A model generated the notes under the pieces. It had not been told where the DNA came from and ran no database searches. It worked only from the letters and a program-made list of their open reading frames with translations. Source: Isoptericola croceus (GTDB taxonomy: Bacteria; Actinomycetota; Actinomycetes; Actinomycetales; Cellulomonadaceae). From it: a DNA stretch of 64,000 nucleotides. Both the position numbers and the translations under genes were made by a program. Shown piece by piece: positions 47,789 through 57,175 of the stretch; within the stretch, counting starts at the first letter, position 1, and each line of letters opens with the position of its first letter. The DNA lies in contig NZ_JARLLG010000001.1 in assembly GCF_029382255.1 (NCBI RefSeq), positions 930,001-994,000 of the forward strand. The letters run 5' to 3'.

Positions 47789-48871
47789 ATGACCAGCCCG
47801 ACCACCACCGCCGAGGCCCCCGCGCCGGTGCGCCACCGGCGTCGGCTCGTCGTCGCCGTCGTCGCGCTCGGTGTGCTCCTCGCCGGCACCGCGGTGACGC
47901 TCGGCGTGCTGCGGCCCTGGGAACCCGCGCCCGAGCCGTTCGCCCTCGACGGCGACCTCGGGACCCACGACCCGGCGATCGTCGTCGGTGGCGACGGCGA
48001 GGCCTGGTTCGTCTACTCCACCGGTGATCCACGCCGCGGCCTCGGTGCACCGATGGTGCACCGGTCCGACGACGACGGACTCACGTGGGAGCGCGTGGGG
48101 CCGGCCTGGTCGGCGGACGAGGACCCCCGGTGGGTACGTGAGTCGATCGACGGCGTCGAGCACTACTGGGCTCCCGAGCTGATCGAGCACGACGGCACCT
48201 GGTACCTCTACTACTCCGCCTCCACCTTCGGGTCGAACACGTCGGCGATCGGGCTGGCCACCGGGACCACGCTCGACCCGGCCGACCCCGACTACGGCTG
48301 GACCCACCAGGGCGCCGTCTGGCGCTCCGAGGCGGGCGCGACGAACTACAACGCGATCGACCCCGGGGTCGTCGAGGACGCCGACGGCGCGCCCTGGCTG
48401 TTCTTCGGGTCCTTCTGGGGCGGGATCCAGGTGCTGCCGCTCGAGTGGCCGTCCGGCATGCCGTCCGCGGGTGCCGAGCCGGTCATGGTCGCCACCCGCG
48501 CGGGGGTGCCGGAGAACCAGGTCGAGGCCCCGTACGTCATGGAGCGGGACGGCTGGTACTACCTGTTCGTCTCGTGGGGCAAGTGCTGCTCCGGCGCCGA
48601 CTCGACCTACTCGATCCACGTGGGGCGCTCGCAGGACGTGACGGGACCCTTCCTCGACGCCGAGGGCAAGGACATGGCGCGTGGCGGCGGCACCCTCGTG
48701 CTCGCCACCGAGGGGCCCATGATCGGGCCGGGCGGGCAGTCGCTCGACGAGGGGCACCTCGCCTACCACTTCTACGACGGGGACTCCGGCGGTGCCTTCC
48801 GTCTCGCGATCCAGCGGCTCGCGTGGGCGGACGGCTGGCCGGTGGCGACCGCGGAGGTCCCGGAGCCGTGA
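47789..48871 (+). CDS. Membrane-anchored GH43 endo-arabinanase
   Basis: Predicted endo-alpha-1,5-L-arabinanase at the outer face of the membrane, 360 residues. A basic segment (RHRRR) and one hydrophobic helix (about 19-42) with no clear cleavage site suggest a signal anchor. The propeller shows THDPAIV with base Asp61, WAPELIEHDGTWYLYYSAS, IDPGVVED and VEAPYVME with the acid Glu, all standard ABN motifs, plus a GKCCSG pair of cysteines seen in this family. The start at 47789 has GGAG 6 nt upstream; ATG 47756 lacks a site but is coupled to the GH27 stop. Confidence 0.9.
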   Translation: MTSPTTTAEAPAPVRHRRRLVVAVVALGVLLAGTAVTLGVLRPWEPAPEPFALDGDLGTHDPAIVVGGDGEAWFVYSTGDPRRGLGAPMVHRSDDDGLTWERVGPAWSADEDPRWVRESIDGVEHYWAPELIEHDGTWYLYYSASTFGSNTSAIGLATGTTLDPADPDYGWTHQGAVWRSEAGATNYNAIDPGVVEDADGAPWLFFGSFWGGIQVLPLEWPSGMPSAGAEPVMVATRAGVPENQVEAPYVMERDGWYYLFVSWGKCCSGADSTYSIHVGRSQDVTGPFLDAEGKDMARGGGTLVLATEGPMIGPGGQSLDEGHLAYHFYDGDSGGAFRLAIQRLAWADGWPVATAEVPEP

Positions 48872-48924
48872 CGCGACGAGCCGGACCGGACTGGACCAGG
48901 CTGCTGCCGGGCGGGTGGATCGGT

Positions 48925-49022
48925 TAGGATCGCCACGTCGCGACTGGCGTACAGGTGGATCACCACCGGGGAGCGACGCGCTGTGCTGACGACGGGTCGG
49001 TCGCCTGGGCCCGGTCGTTCAC
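48925..49022 (+). ncRNA. ZTP (pfl) riboswitch leader of glyA-folD, with promoter
   Basis: A -10 box TAGGAT (48925-48930) is followed by hallmarks of the ZTP/ZMP aptamer: CGCGACTGGCG (about 48939-48949), a stem closing near ACCACCGGGGAGCGAC (48962-48977) and, after a spacer, the invariant CGCCTGGGC (about 49002-49010) in the loop of a GC-rich stem. ZTP riboswitches sense the stalled-purine alarmone ZTP/ZMP when 10-formyl-THF is short and turn on folate and purine genes, fitting glyA and folD. No strong terminator follows, so control may be translational. Confidence 0.88.
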
Positions 49023-49061
49023 CGAGACACGAGTTCGTCCGACACAGCAGGAGACGCCGCC

Positions 49062-50345
49062 ATGAGCACGCCCGACCCCACGTTCAACGCCCCTCTGTCC
49101 GAGGTGGACCCGGAGATCGCCGCCGTCCTCGACGGTGAGCTGGCCCGCCAGCGCGACACCCTCGAGATGATCGCGTCGGAGAACTTCGTGCCGCGCGCCG
49201 TCCTGCAGGCCCAGGGCTCGGTCCTGACCAACAAGTACGCCGAGGGTTACCCGGGGCGGCGCTACTACGGCGGCTGCGAGCAGGTCGACATCGCCGAGAA
49301 CCTCGCCATCGCCCGCGCCAAGGAGCTGTTCGGTGCCGAGTACGCGAACGTCCAGCCGCACTCCGGCGCGCAGGCCAACGCGGCCGTGCTGCACGCGCTG
49401 ATCAACCCGGGCGACAAGATCCTCGGTCTTGAGCTGGCCCACGGCGGCCACCTCACGCACGGCATGAAGATCAACTTCTCCGGCAAGCTGTACGACGTCG
49501 GGGGCTACGGCGTCGACCCGCAGACGCACCGCATCGAGATGGACGAGGTGCGCAAGCGCGCCCTGGAGCACCGCCCGGACGTCATCATCGCCGGCTGGTC
49601 CGCCTACCCGCGCCAGCTCGACTTCCCCGCGTTCCGCGAGATCGCGGACGAGGTCGGCGCCAAGCTCTGGGTGGACATGGCGCACTTCGCGGGCCTGGTG
49701 GCCGCCGGGCTGCACCCGTCCCCGGTCCCGCACGCCGACGTCGTCTCCTCCACGGTGCACAAGACGATCGGCGGCCCGCGCTCGGGCTTCATCCTGGCCA
49801 AGGAGGAGTACGCGAAGAAGCTGAACTCCGCCGTGTTCCCCGGCCAGCAGGGCGGGCCCCTGATGCACGTCATCGCGGGCAAGGCCGTGGCGTTCAAGCT
49901 GGCGGCGTCGGAGGCCTTCAAGGAGCGTCAGGAGCGCACCCTGCGCGGCGCCCGCATCATCGCCGAGCGGCTGTCCCAGGCGGACGTCGCCGGCACCGGC
50001 GTGTCGGTGCTGACGGGTGGTACCGACGTCCACCTGACGCTGGTCGACCTGCGGAACTCCGCGATGGACGGCCAGCAGGCCGAGGATCTCCTGCACTCGG
50101 TCGGCATCACCGTCAACCGCAACGCCGTCCCGTTCGACCCGCGCCCGCCGCGCGTCACCTCGGGCCTGCGCATCGGCACCCCGGCACTCGCCACGCGCGG
50201 GTTCGGCGACGCCGAGTTCACCGAGGTCGCGGACATCATCGCGGCCGCACTGCGCGACGGCGAGAGCGCGGACACCGAGTCCCTCACGGCTCGGGTCGCG
50301 AAGCTCACCGCGGACTTCCCGCTGTACCCGGAGCTGGCTCAGTGA
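49062..50345 (+). CDS. glyA: Serine hydroxymethyltransferase
   Basis: Interconverts serine plus THF with glycine plus 5,10-methylene-THF using PLP, the main source of one-carbon units. The 427 residues match the family. The PLP lysine lies in [15 protein letters not shown], with the HSGAQAN and MAHFAGL motifs upstream. It follows the ZTP riboswitch and overlaps folD by GTGA, so methylene-THF made here passes to FolD. Confidence 0.98.
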   Translation: MSTPDPTFNAPLSEVDPEIAAVLDGELARQRDTLEMIASENFVPRAVLQAQGSVLTNKYAEGYPGRRYYGGCEQVDIAENLAIARAKELFGAEYANVQPHSGAQANAAVLHALINPGDKILGLELAHGGHLTHGMKINFSGKLYDVGGYGVDPQTHRIEMDEVRKRALEHRPDVIIAGWSAYPRQLDFPAFREIADEVGAKLWVDMAHFAGLVAAGLHPSPVPHADVVSSTVHKTIGGPRSGFILAKEEYAKKLNSAVFPGQQGGPLMHVIAGKAVAFKLAASEAFKERQERTLRGARIIAERLSQADVAGTGVSVLTGGTDVHLTLVDLRNSAMDGQQAEDLLHSVGITVNRNAVPFDPRPPRVTSGLRIGTPALATRGFGDAEFTEVADIIAAALRDGESADTESLTARVAKLTADFPLYPELAQ

Positions 50346-51223
50346 CGGCACAGAAGCTGGACGGCAAGGCGACCGCCACCACCATCAAGGACGACCTGCG
50401 CCGGCGTGTGGCGACCCTGCGCGAGCGGGGCATCGTGCCCGGGCTGGGCACGCTCCTGGTCGGTGACGACCCGGGCTCGCAGTGGTACGTCGCGGGCAAG
50501 CACCGCGACTGCGCCGAGGTGGGCATCGAGTCCATCCGCGAGGACCTGCCTGCCGACGCCACGCAGGCGGACATCGAGGCCGCGGTGGCGCGTCTCAACG
50601 CCGACCCGGCGTGCACCGGCTACATCGTGCAGCTCCCGCTGCCCGCCGGCATCGACACGAACCGGGTGCTCGAGCTGGTGGACCCGGCCAAGGACGCCGA
50701 CGGCCTGCACCCGACCAACCTCGGGCGGCTCGTGCTGCGCGTGGGCGAGGAGATCGACTCGCCGCTGCCCTGCACGCCGCGGGGCATCGTCGAGCTCGTC
50801 GAGCGGCACGGCGTCGACTGGGCCGGCAAGGAGGTCGTCGTGCTGGGCCGCGGCGTGACCGTGGGCCGGCCGATCGGGCTGCTGCTGACCCGTAAGGCCG
50901 TCAACGCCACCGTCACGCTGACCCACACGGGGACGAGCGACCTGCCGGCGCTGGTGCGGCGTGCGGACGTCGTGGTGGCCGCCGCCGGGGTCGAGGGCCT
51001 CGTCACGGCCGAGATGGTCAAGCCCGGCGCCGTGCTCATCGACGTGGGCGTCTCGCGCCGGACGGACCCGGAGACCGGGAAGTCGCGCGTGGTCGGCGAC
51101 ATCGCCCCGGAGGCCCGGGAGCGGGCGTCGTGGTACTCGCCGAACCCTGGCGGCGTGGGTCCGATGACCCGCGCGATGCTGCTCGCCAACGTCGTCGAGA
51201 CGGCGGAGCGTCAGGCCGGCTGA
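50342..51223 (+). CDS. folD: Bifunctional methylenetetrahydrofolate dehydrogenase/cyclohydrolase
   Basis: Oxidises 5,10-methylene-THF and hydrolyses methenyl-THF to 10-formyl-THF. The 293-residue protein has the catalytic Tyr/Lys pair in [12 protein letters not shown], the PLP-independent YIVQLPLP motif, DADGLHPTN and the NADP-binding [11 protein letters not shown] loop. It starts at GTG 50342 overlapping the glyA stop and ends before a perfect 17-bp hairpin. Confidence 0.97.
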   Translation: MTAQKLDGKATATTIKDDLRRRVATLRERGIVPGLGTLLVGDDPGSQWYVAGKHRDCAEVGIESIREDLPADATQADIEAAVARLNADPACTGYIVQLPLPAGIDTNRVLELVDPAKDADGLHPTNLGRLVLRVGEEIDSPLPCTPRGIVELVERHGVDWAGKEVVVLGRGVTVGRPIGLLLTRKAVNATVTLTHTGTSDLPALVRRADVVVAAAGVEGLVTAEMVKPGAVLIDVGVSRRTDPETGKSRVVGDIAPEARERASWYSPNPGGVGPMTRAMLLANVVETAERQAG

Positions 51224-51233
51224 CCGCCGTCGT

Positions 51234-51285
51234 CACCCGTCGTCGTCGGCCGCGCCCCGTGCGCCGGTGCCGACGACGACGGGTG
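51234..51285 (+). terminator. Terminator of glyA-folD operon
   Basis: Perfect 17-bp arms (51234-51250 and 51269-51285) around an 18-nt loop. Confidence 0.8.
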
Positions 51286-51308
51286 GTCCCCTCTGCCATG
51301 ATGTCCTG

Positions 51309-52172
51309 ATGACCGCGACGAGCCAGCACGGGTGGATCGCTGACCCCGGAGAGCTGCTCAGAGTGAGGAAGGGCTTCCGGCTGGCCGACGTCGACCCGGA
51401 CGCCACACCCGGCTATGACGGGCGCAAGAAGCACGGCCGTGCCGACCTGCGTGCGGGCACGGACGAGCTCGCCGCCCTGCAGGAGCGCCTGTTCGCCCAG
51501 AGTCGGGTCGACCCGTCGACCCCGGCTGTGCTCCTGGTCCTGCAGGCGATGGACTCCGCGGGCAAGGGCGGGATCGTGCGTCACGTCATCGGGGCCACCG
51601 ACCCGCAGGGCATCCACCTCAAGGCGTTCAAGAAGCCGACGCCCGAGGAGCTGGGGCACGACTTCCTGTGGCGCGTGGAGAAGGAGGTGCCCGCGGCCGG
51701 GTTCATCGGTGTCTTCGACCGCTCGCACTACGAGGACGTCCTCATCGGTGCCGTGCGAGAGCTCGCGCCACCTGCGGAGATCGAGCGCCGTTACGACGCG
51801 ATCGACGGCTTCGAGAATCGGCTGAGGGACTCCGGCACCCGGGTGCTCAAGGTGATGCTCCACCTCTCGTACGCCGAGCAGAGGTCGCGCCTCATGGAGC
51901 GGCTCGACCGGCCCGACAAGCACTGGAAGTACAACCCGGGGGACGTGGACGAGCGTCAGCTCTGGCCCCGCTACATGGACGCGTTCCAGACGGTGTTCGA
52001 CCGCACCTCGACCGAGCACGCTCCCTGGTACGTCGTGCCTGCGAACGCGAAGTGGTACGCGAGGCTCGCGGTCCAGACGTTGCTGGTGGGGGTCCTGGAG
52101 GACATCGACCCGCAGTGGCCCTCGGCGACGTACGACGTGGAGGCGGAGAAGCGGCGTCTGGCTGCGACGTGA
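51309..52172 (+). CDS. Polyphosphate kinase 2 family phosphotransferase
   Basis: Transfers phosphate from polyphosphate to a nucleotide, 287 residues, single PPK2 domain. The Walker A region LQAMDSAGKGG, the Walker B-like FDRSHYEDVL and the lid region (ERLDRPDKHWKYNPGD) are intact. Length and motif pattern fit the PPK2 classes that phosphorylate AMP or ADP; the class cannot be fixed by eye. The ATG is 6 nt after CATGAT, a -10-like hexamer, so the message may be leaderless. The Na/Pi cotransporter 1.6 kb downstream is another phosphate gene. Confidence 0.93.
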   Translation: MTATSQHGWIADPGELLRVRKGFRLADVDPDATPGYDGRKKHGRADLRAGTDELAALQERLFAQSRVDPSTPAVLLVLQAMDSAGKGGIVRHVIGATDPQGIHLKAFKKPTPEELGHDFLWRVEKEVPAAGFIGVFDRSHYEDVLIGAVRELAPPAEIERRYDAIDGFENRLRDSGTRVLKVMLHLSYAEQRSRLMERLDRPDKHWKYNPGDVDERQLWPRYMDAFQTVFDRTSTEHAPWYVVPANAKWYARLAVQTLLVGVLEDIDPQWPSATYDVEAEKRRLAAT

Positions 52173-52250
52173 CCTGCCGATGAGTTCGCCCGGTGCGCGG
52201 CGTCATACCTCTCGAGACCCCCGACCCGCGGGGGCGAAGGAGGCAACGAC

Positions 52251-52733
52251 ATGGTCACCCTGCGACCCCACCTGTGGTTCGCCGACAACAACGCCCACGA
52301 GGCCGCGACGTTCTACGCCGAGCACGTCCCGGACTCCCGCGTGCAGAAGGTCGTCACGGCGCCGGAAGGCATCCCGGGCACCACGGCCGGCGAGCCGTTC
52401 ATCGTCGAGTTCACGGTGTGCGGGCTCGACGTCGTCGGGCTCAACGCCGGACCCGACCTCCGGCTGGACGAGGCCTTCAGCTTCTACCTGCTGTGCGACG
52501 GCCAGGACGAGGTGGACCACTACTGGGACGTCTTCACCACGAACGGCGGCAAGCCCGGGCCGTGCGGATGGTGCACCGACCGCTTCGGCGTGAGCTGGCA
52601 GGTCATCCCGCGACAGCTCGAGGAGCTCTGCGGGGACTACACGACCGCGGCGAACCAGCGGACCGCGCAGGCGATGCTGAAGATGTCCAAGATCGACGTG
52701 CCCGCGCTGGAGGCGGCGTACGCGGGTGAGTGA
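52251..52733 (+). CDS. PhnB-like VOC-superfamily protein
   Basis: A 160-residue glyoxalase/bleomycin-resistance fold protein of the PhnB/3-demethylubiquinone-methyltransferase-like group: RPHLWFADNNAHEAATFYAEHVPDSRV, then GLNAGPDLRLDEAFSFYLLCDGQDEVDHYWDVF and GVSWQVIPRQL. Function in this subgroup is unknown. GAAGGAGG is upstream, and a small GC hairpin (about 52218-52234) precedes it. It is preceded by PPK2 and followed by a 24-bp perfect palindrome. Confidence 0.85.
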   Translation: MVTLRPHLWFADNNAHEAATFYAEHVPDSRVQKVVTAPEGIPGTTAGEPFIVEFTVCGLDVVGLNAGPDLRLDEAFSFYLLCDGQDEVDHYWDVFTTNGGKPGPCGWCTDRFGVSWQVIPRQLEELCGDYTTAANQRTAQAMLKMSKIDVPALEAAYAGE

Positions 52734-52753
52734 GGCCCCTGCCGGGTGACGTG

Positions 52754-52777
52754 CGCCGCTGACAGCTGTCAGCGGCG
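52754..52777. repeat. 24-bp perfect palindrome between PhnB-like gene and xthA
   Basis: CGCCGCTGACAGCTGTCAGC continues to position 52777 as a perfect dyad centred at 52765/52766. It could serve as terminator of the upstream gene or as an operator just before the exonuclease promoter (-10-like GGTATT, 52784-52789). Confidence 0.6.
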
Positions 52778-52795
52778 TGTGGTGGTATTGCCCGC

Positions 52796-53614
52796 GTGCT
52801 GACCATCGCCACCGCCAACGTCAACGGGATCCGCGCCGCGTTCCGCCGCGGCATGCACGACTGGATCTCCCGCCGCTCACCCGACGTCCTCCTGCTGCAG
52901 GAGGTCCGCGCCCCGGACGCGCTCGTGCGTGACTACCTCGAGGGCTGGCACGTCGCGCACCTGCCGTCCGAGCTCAAGGGGCGTGCCGGTGTCGCCGTCG
53001 CCTCGCGCCTGCCGCTCGCCGCGGTGCGCGGAGGACTCGGTGCGGCCGACGGCGGCGCCGAGCCTGCCGTCGACACCGGACGCTGGCTCGAGGCGGACCT
53101 CACGCTGCCCGACGGCGGGATGCTCACCGTGGTCTCGGCCTACCTGCACTCGGGGTCGACCAACCCGGGCCAGGAGCACACCATGGCCGCCAAGTACGCC
53201 CACCTGGACAAGGTGACCGGCCGGCTGACGGAGCTCGCGTCGGGGCCGGTGCCGGCCCTGGTGGCGGGTGACCTCAACATCGCCCACCGCGAGGTCGACA
53301 TCGCCAACTTCCAGGGCAACCGCAAGAGCGCCGGGTTCCTGCCCGAGGAGCGGGCCTACGTCGACCGCTGGCTCGGTGCAGGCTGGACCGACCTCGGCCG
53401 CGCCCACGGCGGCGACGGCCCCGGCCCCTACACGTGGTGGACCTGGCGCGGCAAGGCCTACGAGAACGACCGGGGCTGGCGCATCGACTACCAGCTGGCC
53501 AACACCGCTCTCGCCGACCGTGCGGTGAAGGTCGAGGTCGACCGGGCGCCGACGTACGACGAGCGCTGGAGCGACCACGCGGCGGTGGTCGCGACGTACG
53601 CCCTGCCGCTGTAG
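52796..53614 (+). CDS. xthA: Exodeoxyribonuclease III
   Basis: Mg2+-dependent apurinic/apyrimidinic endonuclease and 3'-5' exonuclease for base-excision repair, 272 residues, EEP fold. Catalytic landmarks: TANVNGIRA, the metal Glu in LLQEVR, AGDLNIAHREVDI, WRIDYQLAN and the terminal WSDHAAV with Asp-His. GTG 52796 is 6 nt after a GGTATT -10-like hexamer with no ribosome site, so the message is probably leaderless. Confidence 0.95.
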   Translation: MLTIATANVNGIRAAFRRGMHDWISRRSPDVLLLQEVRAPDALVRDYLEGWHVAHLPSELKGRAGVAVASRLPLAAVRGGLGAADGGAEPAVDTGRWLEADLTLPDGGMLTVVSAYLHSGSTNPGQEHTMAAKYAHLDKVTGRLTELASGPVPALVAGDLNIAHREVDIANFQGNRKSAGFLPEERAYVDRWLGAGWTDLGRAHGGDGPGPYTWWTWRGKAYENDRGWRIDYQLANTALADRAVKVEVDRAPTYDERWSDHAAVVATYALPL

Positions 53615-53655
53615 CGGGGGTGTGAGGTGAACGTGTGATGCACGAGACGGTGCGT

Positions 53656-53677
53656 GTTCATCTTCTGTTCACCTGGG
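53656..53677 (+). promoter_or_regulatory. PHO box (PhoP site)
   Basis: GTTCATCTTCT and GTTCACCTGGG are adjacent 11-bp direct repeats, the arrangement of PhoP boxes in actinobacteria, 97 bp before the Na/Pi cotransporter start. A reverse-oriented GTTCACC occurs near 53626. Confidence 0.78.
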
Positions 53678-53773
53678 GTCCGTGGTGACGTCATCCTGTC
53701 CTGGTTCTCTCAGAGAGTGATGACGAGTAGTGGCCGCCGGAAGGGCGGGTACCTCACCTCGACGGGAGACTCC

Positions 53774-55009
53774 ATGACCGACGTCCTGCCGCAGGCGTCC
53801 GTTGCCTCCGCCGTACCGGCCGAGACCTCGCAACGTGAGACGCGGCTGGTCAGCCCGTTCGAACGCCTGGGCCTCTCCGGTCGCGCGCTCCGGACGGCCA
53901 ACTGGCTCGGCGTGGTCGCCGGGGTCTACGTCCTGATCACGTCGGTCAACCTCATCGGGTCCGGCTTCAAGGCCGCGACGGGCGACTCGGCGGAGGCGCT
54001 GTTCGCGTTCGCCTCCAACCCGTTCGTGGCGCTGATGGTGGGGGTGCTGTTCACCGCGGCGACGCAGTCCAGCTCGACGACGACGTCGGTGACGGTCGGC
54101 CTGGTGGCCGGTGGGCTGCCGATCTCGATCGCGATCCCCATGCTCCTCGGGGCGAACATCGGCACGACGCTGACGAACACCCTGGTCAGCCTCGGGATGG
54201 TCCGGGACTCCGAGAGCTTCCGCCGCGCGTTCTCCGCGGCGACGGTCCACGACTTCTTCAACCTCATCGCGGTGGCGGTCTTCCTGCCGCTGGAACTGAT
54301 GTTCGGGCTGCTCGCCCGGACCTCCGCCGCGCTGGCCGACGCGAGCTCCGGGTCCGACGGCGGCATCGTCGCCGCGGTGTTCGGCGGGCTCGGCGACACT
54401 GTCAAGGCCGGCACCAAGCCGCTGTCGAACCTGCTGACCGACGCGACTGCCTTCCTGCCGGGCGTGTGGCACGGCATCGTGATGATCGCGCTGGGGATCG
54501 GTCTGATCCTGCTGGTCATCAACTGGCTCGGCCGACTGCTCAAGGTCCTCATGGTCGGTCGCGCGGCCGAGGTGCTGCACGCCTCGGTGGGGCGCGGTCC
54601 GCTCACCGGCATCGCCAGCGGCGCCGCGATGACGGTCATGGTGCAGTCGTCGTCGACCACCACCAGCCTCATGATCCCGCTGGCCGGGTCGGGCACGTTC
54701 TCCCTCAAGCAGATCTACCCGTTCACGGTGGGCGCCAACATCGGCACCACGGTCACCGCCCTGATCGCCGCCTTCGCCTTCACCGGTGCGGAAGGGACGC
54801 TCGCCCTGCAGGCGGCCTACGTGCACCTGCTGTTCAACGTCTTCGCGGCTCTCGTGATCTTCGGTCTGCCGCTCCTGCGCCAGCTCCCGCTGCGTGGCGC
54901 GACCTGGCTCGGTAACGTCGCTGCTACCAACAAGCTGTGGGCGGCGGCGTGGGTGCTCGGCGTGTTCGTCGGGATCCCGCTGGCGCTCATCGGTATCACG
55001 CTGCTGTGA
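53774..55009 (+). CDS. Na+/phosphate cotransporter (PNaS family)
   Basis: Imports inorganic phosphate with sodium, 411 residues, inner membrane. The inverted-repeat architecture shows two QSSSTTTS motifs (about residues 97 and 293) each followed by a GANIGTT loop (about 123 and 321), diagnostic of NptA/YjbB proteins, with about eight to nine hydrophobic segments. The C-terminal PhoU-like domain of YjbB-type proteins is absent. The start at 53774 follows GGGAG. It sits behind a PHO box, so phosphate starvation probably induces it. A small coiled-coil gene follows after 26 nt. Confidence 0.94.
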   Translation: MTDVLPQASVASAVPAETSQRETRLVSPFERLGLSGRALRTANWLGVVAGVYVLITSVNLIGSGFKAATGDSAEALFAFASNPFVALMVGVLFTAATQSSSTTTSVTVGLVAGGLPISIAIPMLLGANIGTTLTNTLVSLGMVRDSESFRRAFSAATVHDFFNLIAVAVFLPLELMFGLLARTSAALADASSGSDGGIVAAVFGGLGDTVKAGTKPLSNLLTDATAFLPGVWHGIVMIALGIGLILLVINWLGRLLKVLMVGRAAEVLHASVGRGPLTGIASGAAMTVMVQSSSTTTSLMIPLAGSGTFSLKQIYPFTVGANIGTTVTALIAAFAFTGAEGTLALQAAYVHLLFNVFAALVIFGLPLLRQLPLRGATWLGNVAATNKLWAAAWVLGVFVGIPLALIGITLL

Positions 55010-55035
55010 GCCTGCACGGGTGGGGAGGGAACCCC

Positions 55036-55305
55036 ATGACGAGCGAGAAGCCGGAGGACGCGGCCGCGGTCGAGCGTGAGCTGGAGCGCATCGTGGCGGA
55101 GGCCGAGGCCAAGCTGGCCGAGGTGCGCCGCGAGCTCACCGAGCGGCGCCGGCAGGACGCTCAGCACGCCGAGATCGACCGGCTCGAGGAGCACCTCGCG
55201 AACGCCACCGTGCGGTGGGAAGAGGTGCGCTCCTTCTTCGACGACGTGCTCACCCAGCTCCGTCGTCGCGAGGATCGCGAGGACCGTGGCGATCTGCCCG
55301 AATGA
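55036..55305 (+). CDS. Small acidic coiled-coil protein, function unknown
   Basis: An 89-residue, very charged protein, predicted helical throughout with heptad-like hydrophobics (VERELERIVAEAEAKLAEVRRELTERR, then EIDRLEEHLAN). There is no membrane segment or known domain. GGGGAGGG precedes the ATG. It is 26 nt behind the Na/Pi cotransporter and probably cotranscribed, so it may partner with it, perhaps standing in for the missing PhoU-like tail; this is conjecture. Confidence 0.7.
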   Translation: MTSEKPEDAAAVERELERIVAEAEAKLAEVRRELTERRRQDAQHAEIDRLEEHLANATVRWEEVRSFFDDVLTQLRRREDREDRGDLPE

Positions 55306-55358
55306 TCCGATGACCCGCTAGGCTGCAGCGTCGAGAACGCGTCGTCGCGAGGAGCACC

Positions 55359-56414
55359 GTGGGTATCACCCGGCAGTACGTCTTCCCTGCCCTGAGGATC
55401 GTCATCTGGGCCATCATCGCCGCCGCGCTGGTGAAGCTCGCCTTCGCGGGCACCGAGCTCGATGCGCCGGACGCGCTCCAGCCCACGGGTGAGGTCACCG
55501 ACTCGGTCATCGAGGTGGCCACCGGATCGGTCACCAACGCCGTGACGGTGCCCGCCTCGGTGCTGGCCGACCCGCCCGTCGAGGTGCGGTCCACCGCGCT
55601 CGGCCAGGTCTCCGAGATCCTCGTCGAGGGCGGCACCGTCGACAAGGGCGACGACATCCTGAGGGTCCGGCTCGAGGAGCCCCGTGATCCCGTGGTTACG
55701 GTCGACCCCGAGTCCGGCGAGGAGACCGTGCGGGAACAGCTGCCCAAGGTCACGATCACCACCGTCGAGGCCCCTCGCGCCGGCAAGCTCGAGCTGACCG
55801 TGCTGAAGGACCAGGAGGTCTCCGTCGGTGAGGAGATCGGCACGGTCTCGCCCGGCACGCTGTCCGTGCAGGGCATCCTCACCGCTGAGCAGCAGTACCG
55901 GCTGATCGGGTCCTCCGACGACGCCGAGGTGACTCTCAAGGGCGGCCCGGCACCGTTCACGTGCAAGAAGGTGACGATCGGTGCGGCCGCAGCGGGCGCC
56001 GACCTCGCCGAACCGGCAGCCGACGCCACCGGGACGGTGACCTGCCGGATCCCGAACAAGATCACGGCGTTCGCCGGCCAGGGCGCCGAGATCGTGCTGA
56101 CGAACGGCGACGCGCAGGACGTCGTCGTCGCCCCGATCAGCGCCGTGCTCGGCACCACGCAGTCCGGGAAGGTGTGGCTGGTCGACGGTGCCGCCGAGCC
56201 CGCCGAGCAGGAGGTCGCGCTCGGGCTCACCGACGGGGTGCACATCGAGATCACCGACGGCCTGACGGCCGGCGACCAGATCCTGGAGTTCACCCCGGTC
56301 GAGGACGGGACCGAGGGCGGCGTCGACTGCGACGACATGAGGGCGTACGACGAGGCGATGATGTCCGACGACACGGCAGCCCTGACGGCCTACGAAGAGG
56401 CGTGCTTCGGATGA
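55359..56414 (+). CDS. MacA-like membrane-fusion/adaptor protein
   Basis: Extracytoplasmic adaptor of a MacAB-type ABC exporter, 351 residues. One N-terminal membrane helix (about 10-30), a lipoyl/barrel-sandwich half with STALGQVSEILVEGGTVDKGDDILRV, a short hairpin region in place of the long coiled coil of Gram-negative MacA, and a C-terminal beta-barrel with VVVAPISAVLGTTQSGKVWLVD. Two cysteine pairs occur (FTCKK/VTCRI and DCDD/EACF). It starts with GTG and overlaps the ATPase by ATGA. Confidence 0.85.
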   Translation: MGITRQYVFPALRIVIWAIIAAALVKLAFAGTELDAPDALQPTGEVTDSVIEVATGSVTNAVTVPASVLADPPVEVRSTALGQVSEILVEGGTVDKGDDILRVRLEEPRDPVVTVDPESGEETVREQLPKVTITTVEAPRAGKLELTVLKDQEVSVGEEIGTVSPGTLSVQGILTAEQQYRLIGSSDDAEVTLKGGPAPFTCKKVTIGAAAAGADLAEPAADATGTVTCRIPNKITAFAGQGAEIVLTNGDAQDVVVAPISAVLGTTQSGKVWLVDGAAEPAEQEVALGLTDGVHIEITDGLTAGDQILEFTPVEDGTEGGVDCDDMRAYDEAMMSDDTAALTAYEEACFG

Positions 56415-57175
56415 CCGACACGCTGGTCGACCTGCGCGGAGTCGTCCGCGACATCGTCCTGCCGGACGGGCGTGTGCTGCCGATCCTGCGCGGCCTCGAC
56501 CTGAGCGTCGGGGCAGGGGAGCACGTCGCCGTCGTCGGGCGCTCCGGGACGGGCAAGTCGACCCTGCTGAACATCCTCGGGCTGCTGGACTCGCCGACGG
56601 CGGGGGAGTACCTGCTGGACGGCAGCTCCGTCGAGTCGCTCGGCCAGCGTGCGCGCGCCCGGCGACGCGGCGAGGACTTCGGGTTCGTGTTCCAGCAGTT
56701 CAACCTGCTGCCGGGCCGGACGGCGCTGGCCAACGTCGCCGCACCCCTGCTGTACGCACGGGGCAAGGACTTCTGGACGCGCCGCCGGCGTGCCCTGGAC
56801 ATGCTGGAGCGGGTCGGGCTGGGTGACCGGTGGGAGACCATGCCGGACAAGCTCTCCGGCGGGGAGCAGCAGCGGGTGGCCATCGCCCGCGCGCTCGTGC
56901 GGACGCCGAGAGTCATCCTCGCCGACGAGCCCACGGGTGCCCTCGACGTCGACACCGGCCGGGCCGTGATGAGCCTGCTCGAGGAGGCCGCGACCTCGAC
57001 CGGAGCCGCGCTGGTGACCATCACCCACGACCTGGCGATCGCCGCCCGTGCGGACCGGCAGTTCCGGCTGGACGCCGGCGTGCTCGCCCCGATCGTGCTC
57101 GAGGCGGCCGCGGTCGTCGAGCACGCGCTCGGTGTTCCCGTACCGGCACCGACGAGCGCCGAGGCCGTCGCATGA
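56411..57175 (+). CDS. MacB/LolD-type ABC transporter ATPase
   Basis: Cytoplasmic ATPase of the exporter, 254 residues. Walker A GRSGTGKS (43-50), the VFQQFNLLPGRTALANV Q-loop region, signature LSGGEQQRVAIARAL, Walker B VILADEPTGALD and H-loop ITHDL are intact. It overlaps both neighbours by ATGA. The class exports peptides, macrolides or lipoproteins, or acts as a mechanotransmitter; the substrate here is unknown. Confidence 0.94.
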   Translation: MTDTLVDLRGVVRDIVLPDGRVLPILRGLDLSVGAGEHVAVVGRSGTGKSTLLNILGLLDSPTAGEYLLDGSSVESLGQRARARRRGEDFGFVFQQFNLLPGRTALANVAAPLLYARGKDFWTRRRRALDMLERVGLGDRWETMPDKLSGGEQQRVAIARALVRTPRVILADEPTGALDVDTGRAVMSLLEEAATSTGAALVTITHDLAIAARADRQFRLDAGVLAPIVLEAAAVVEHALGVPVPAPTSAEAVA

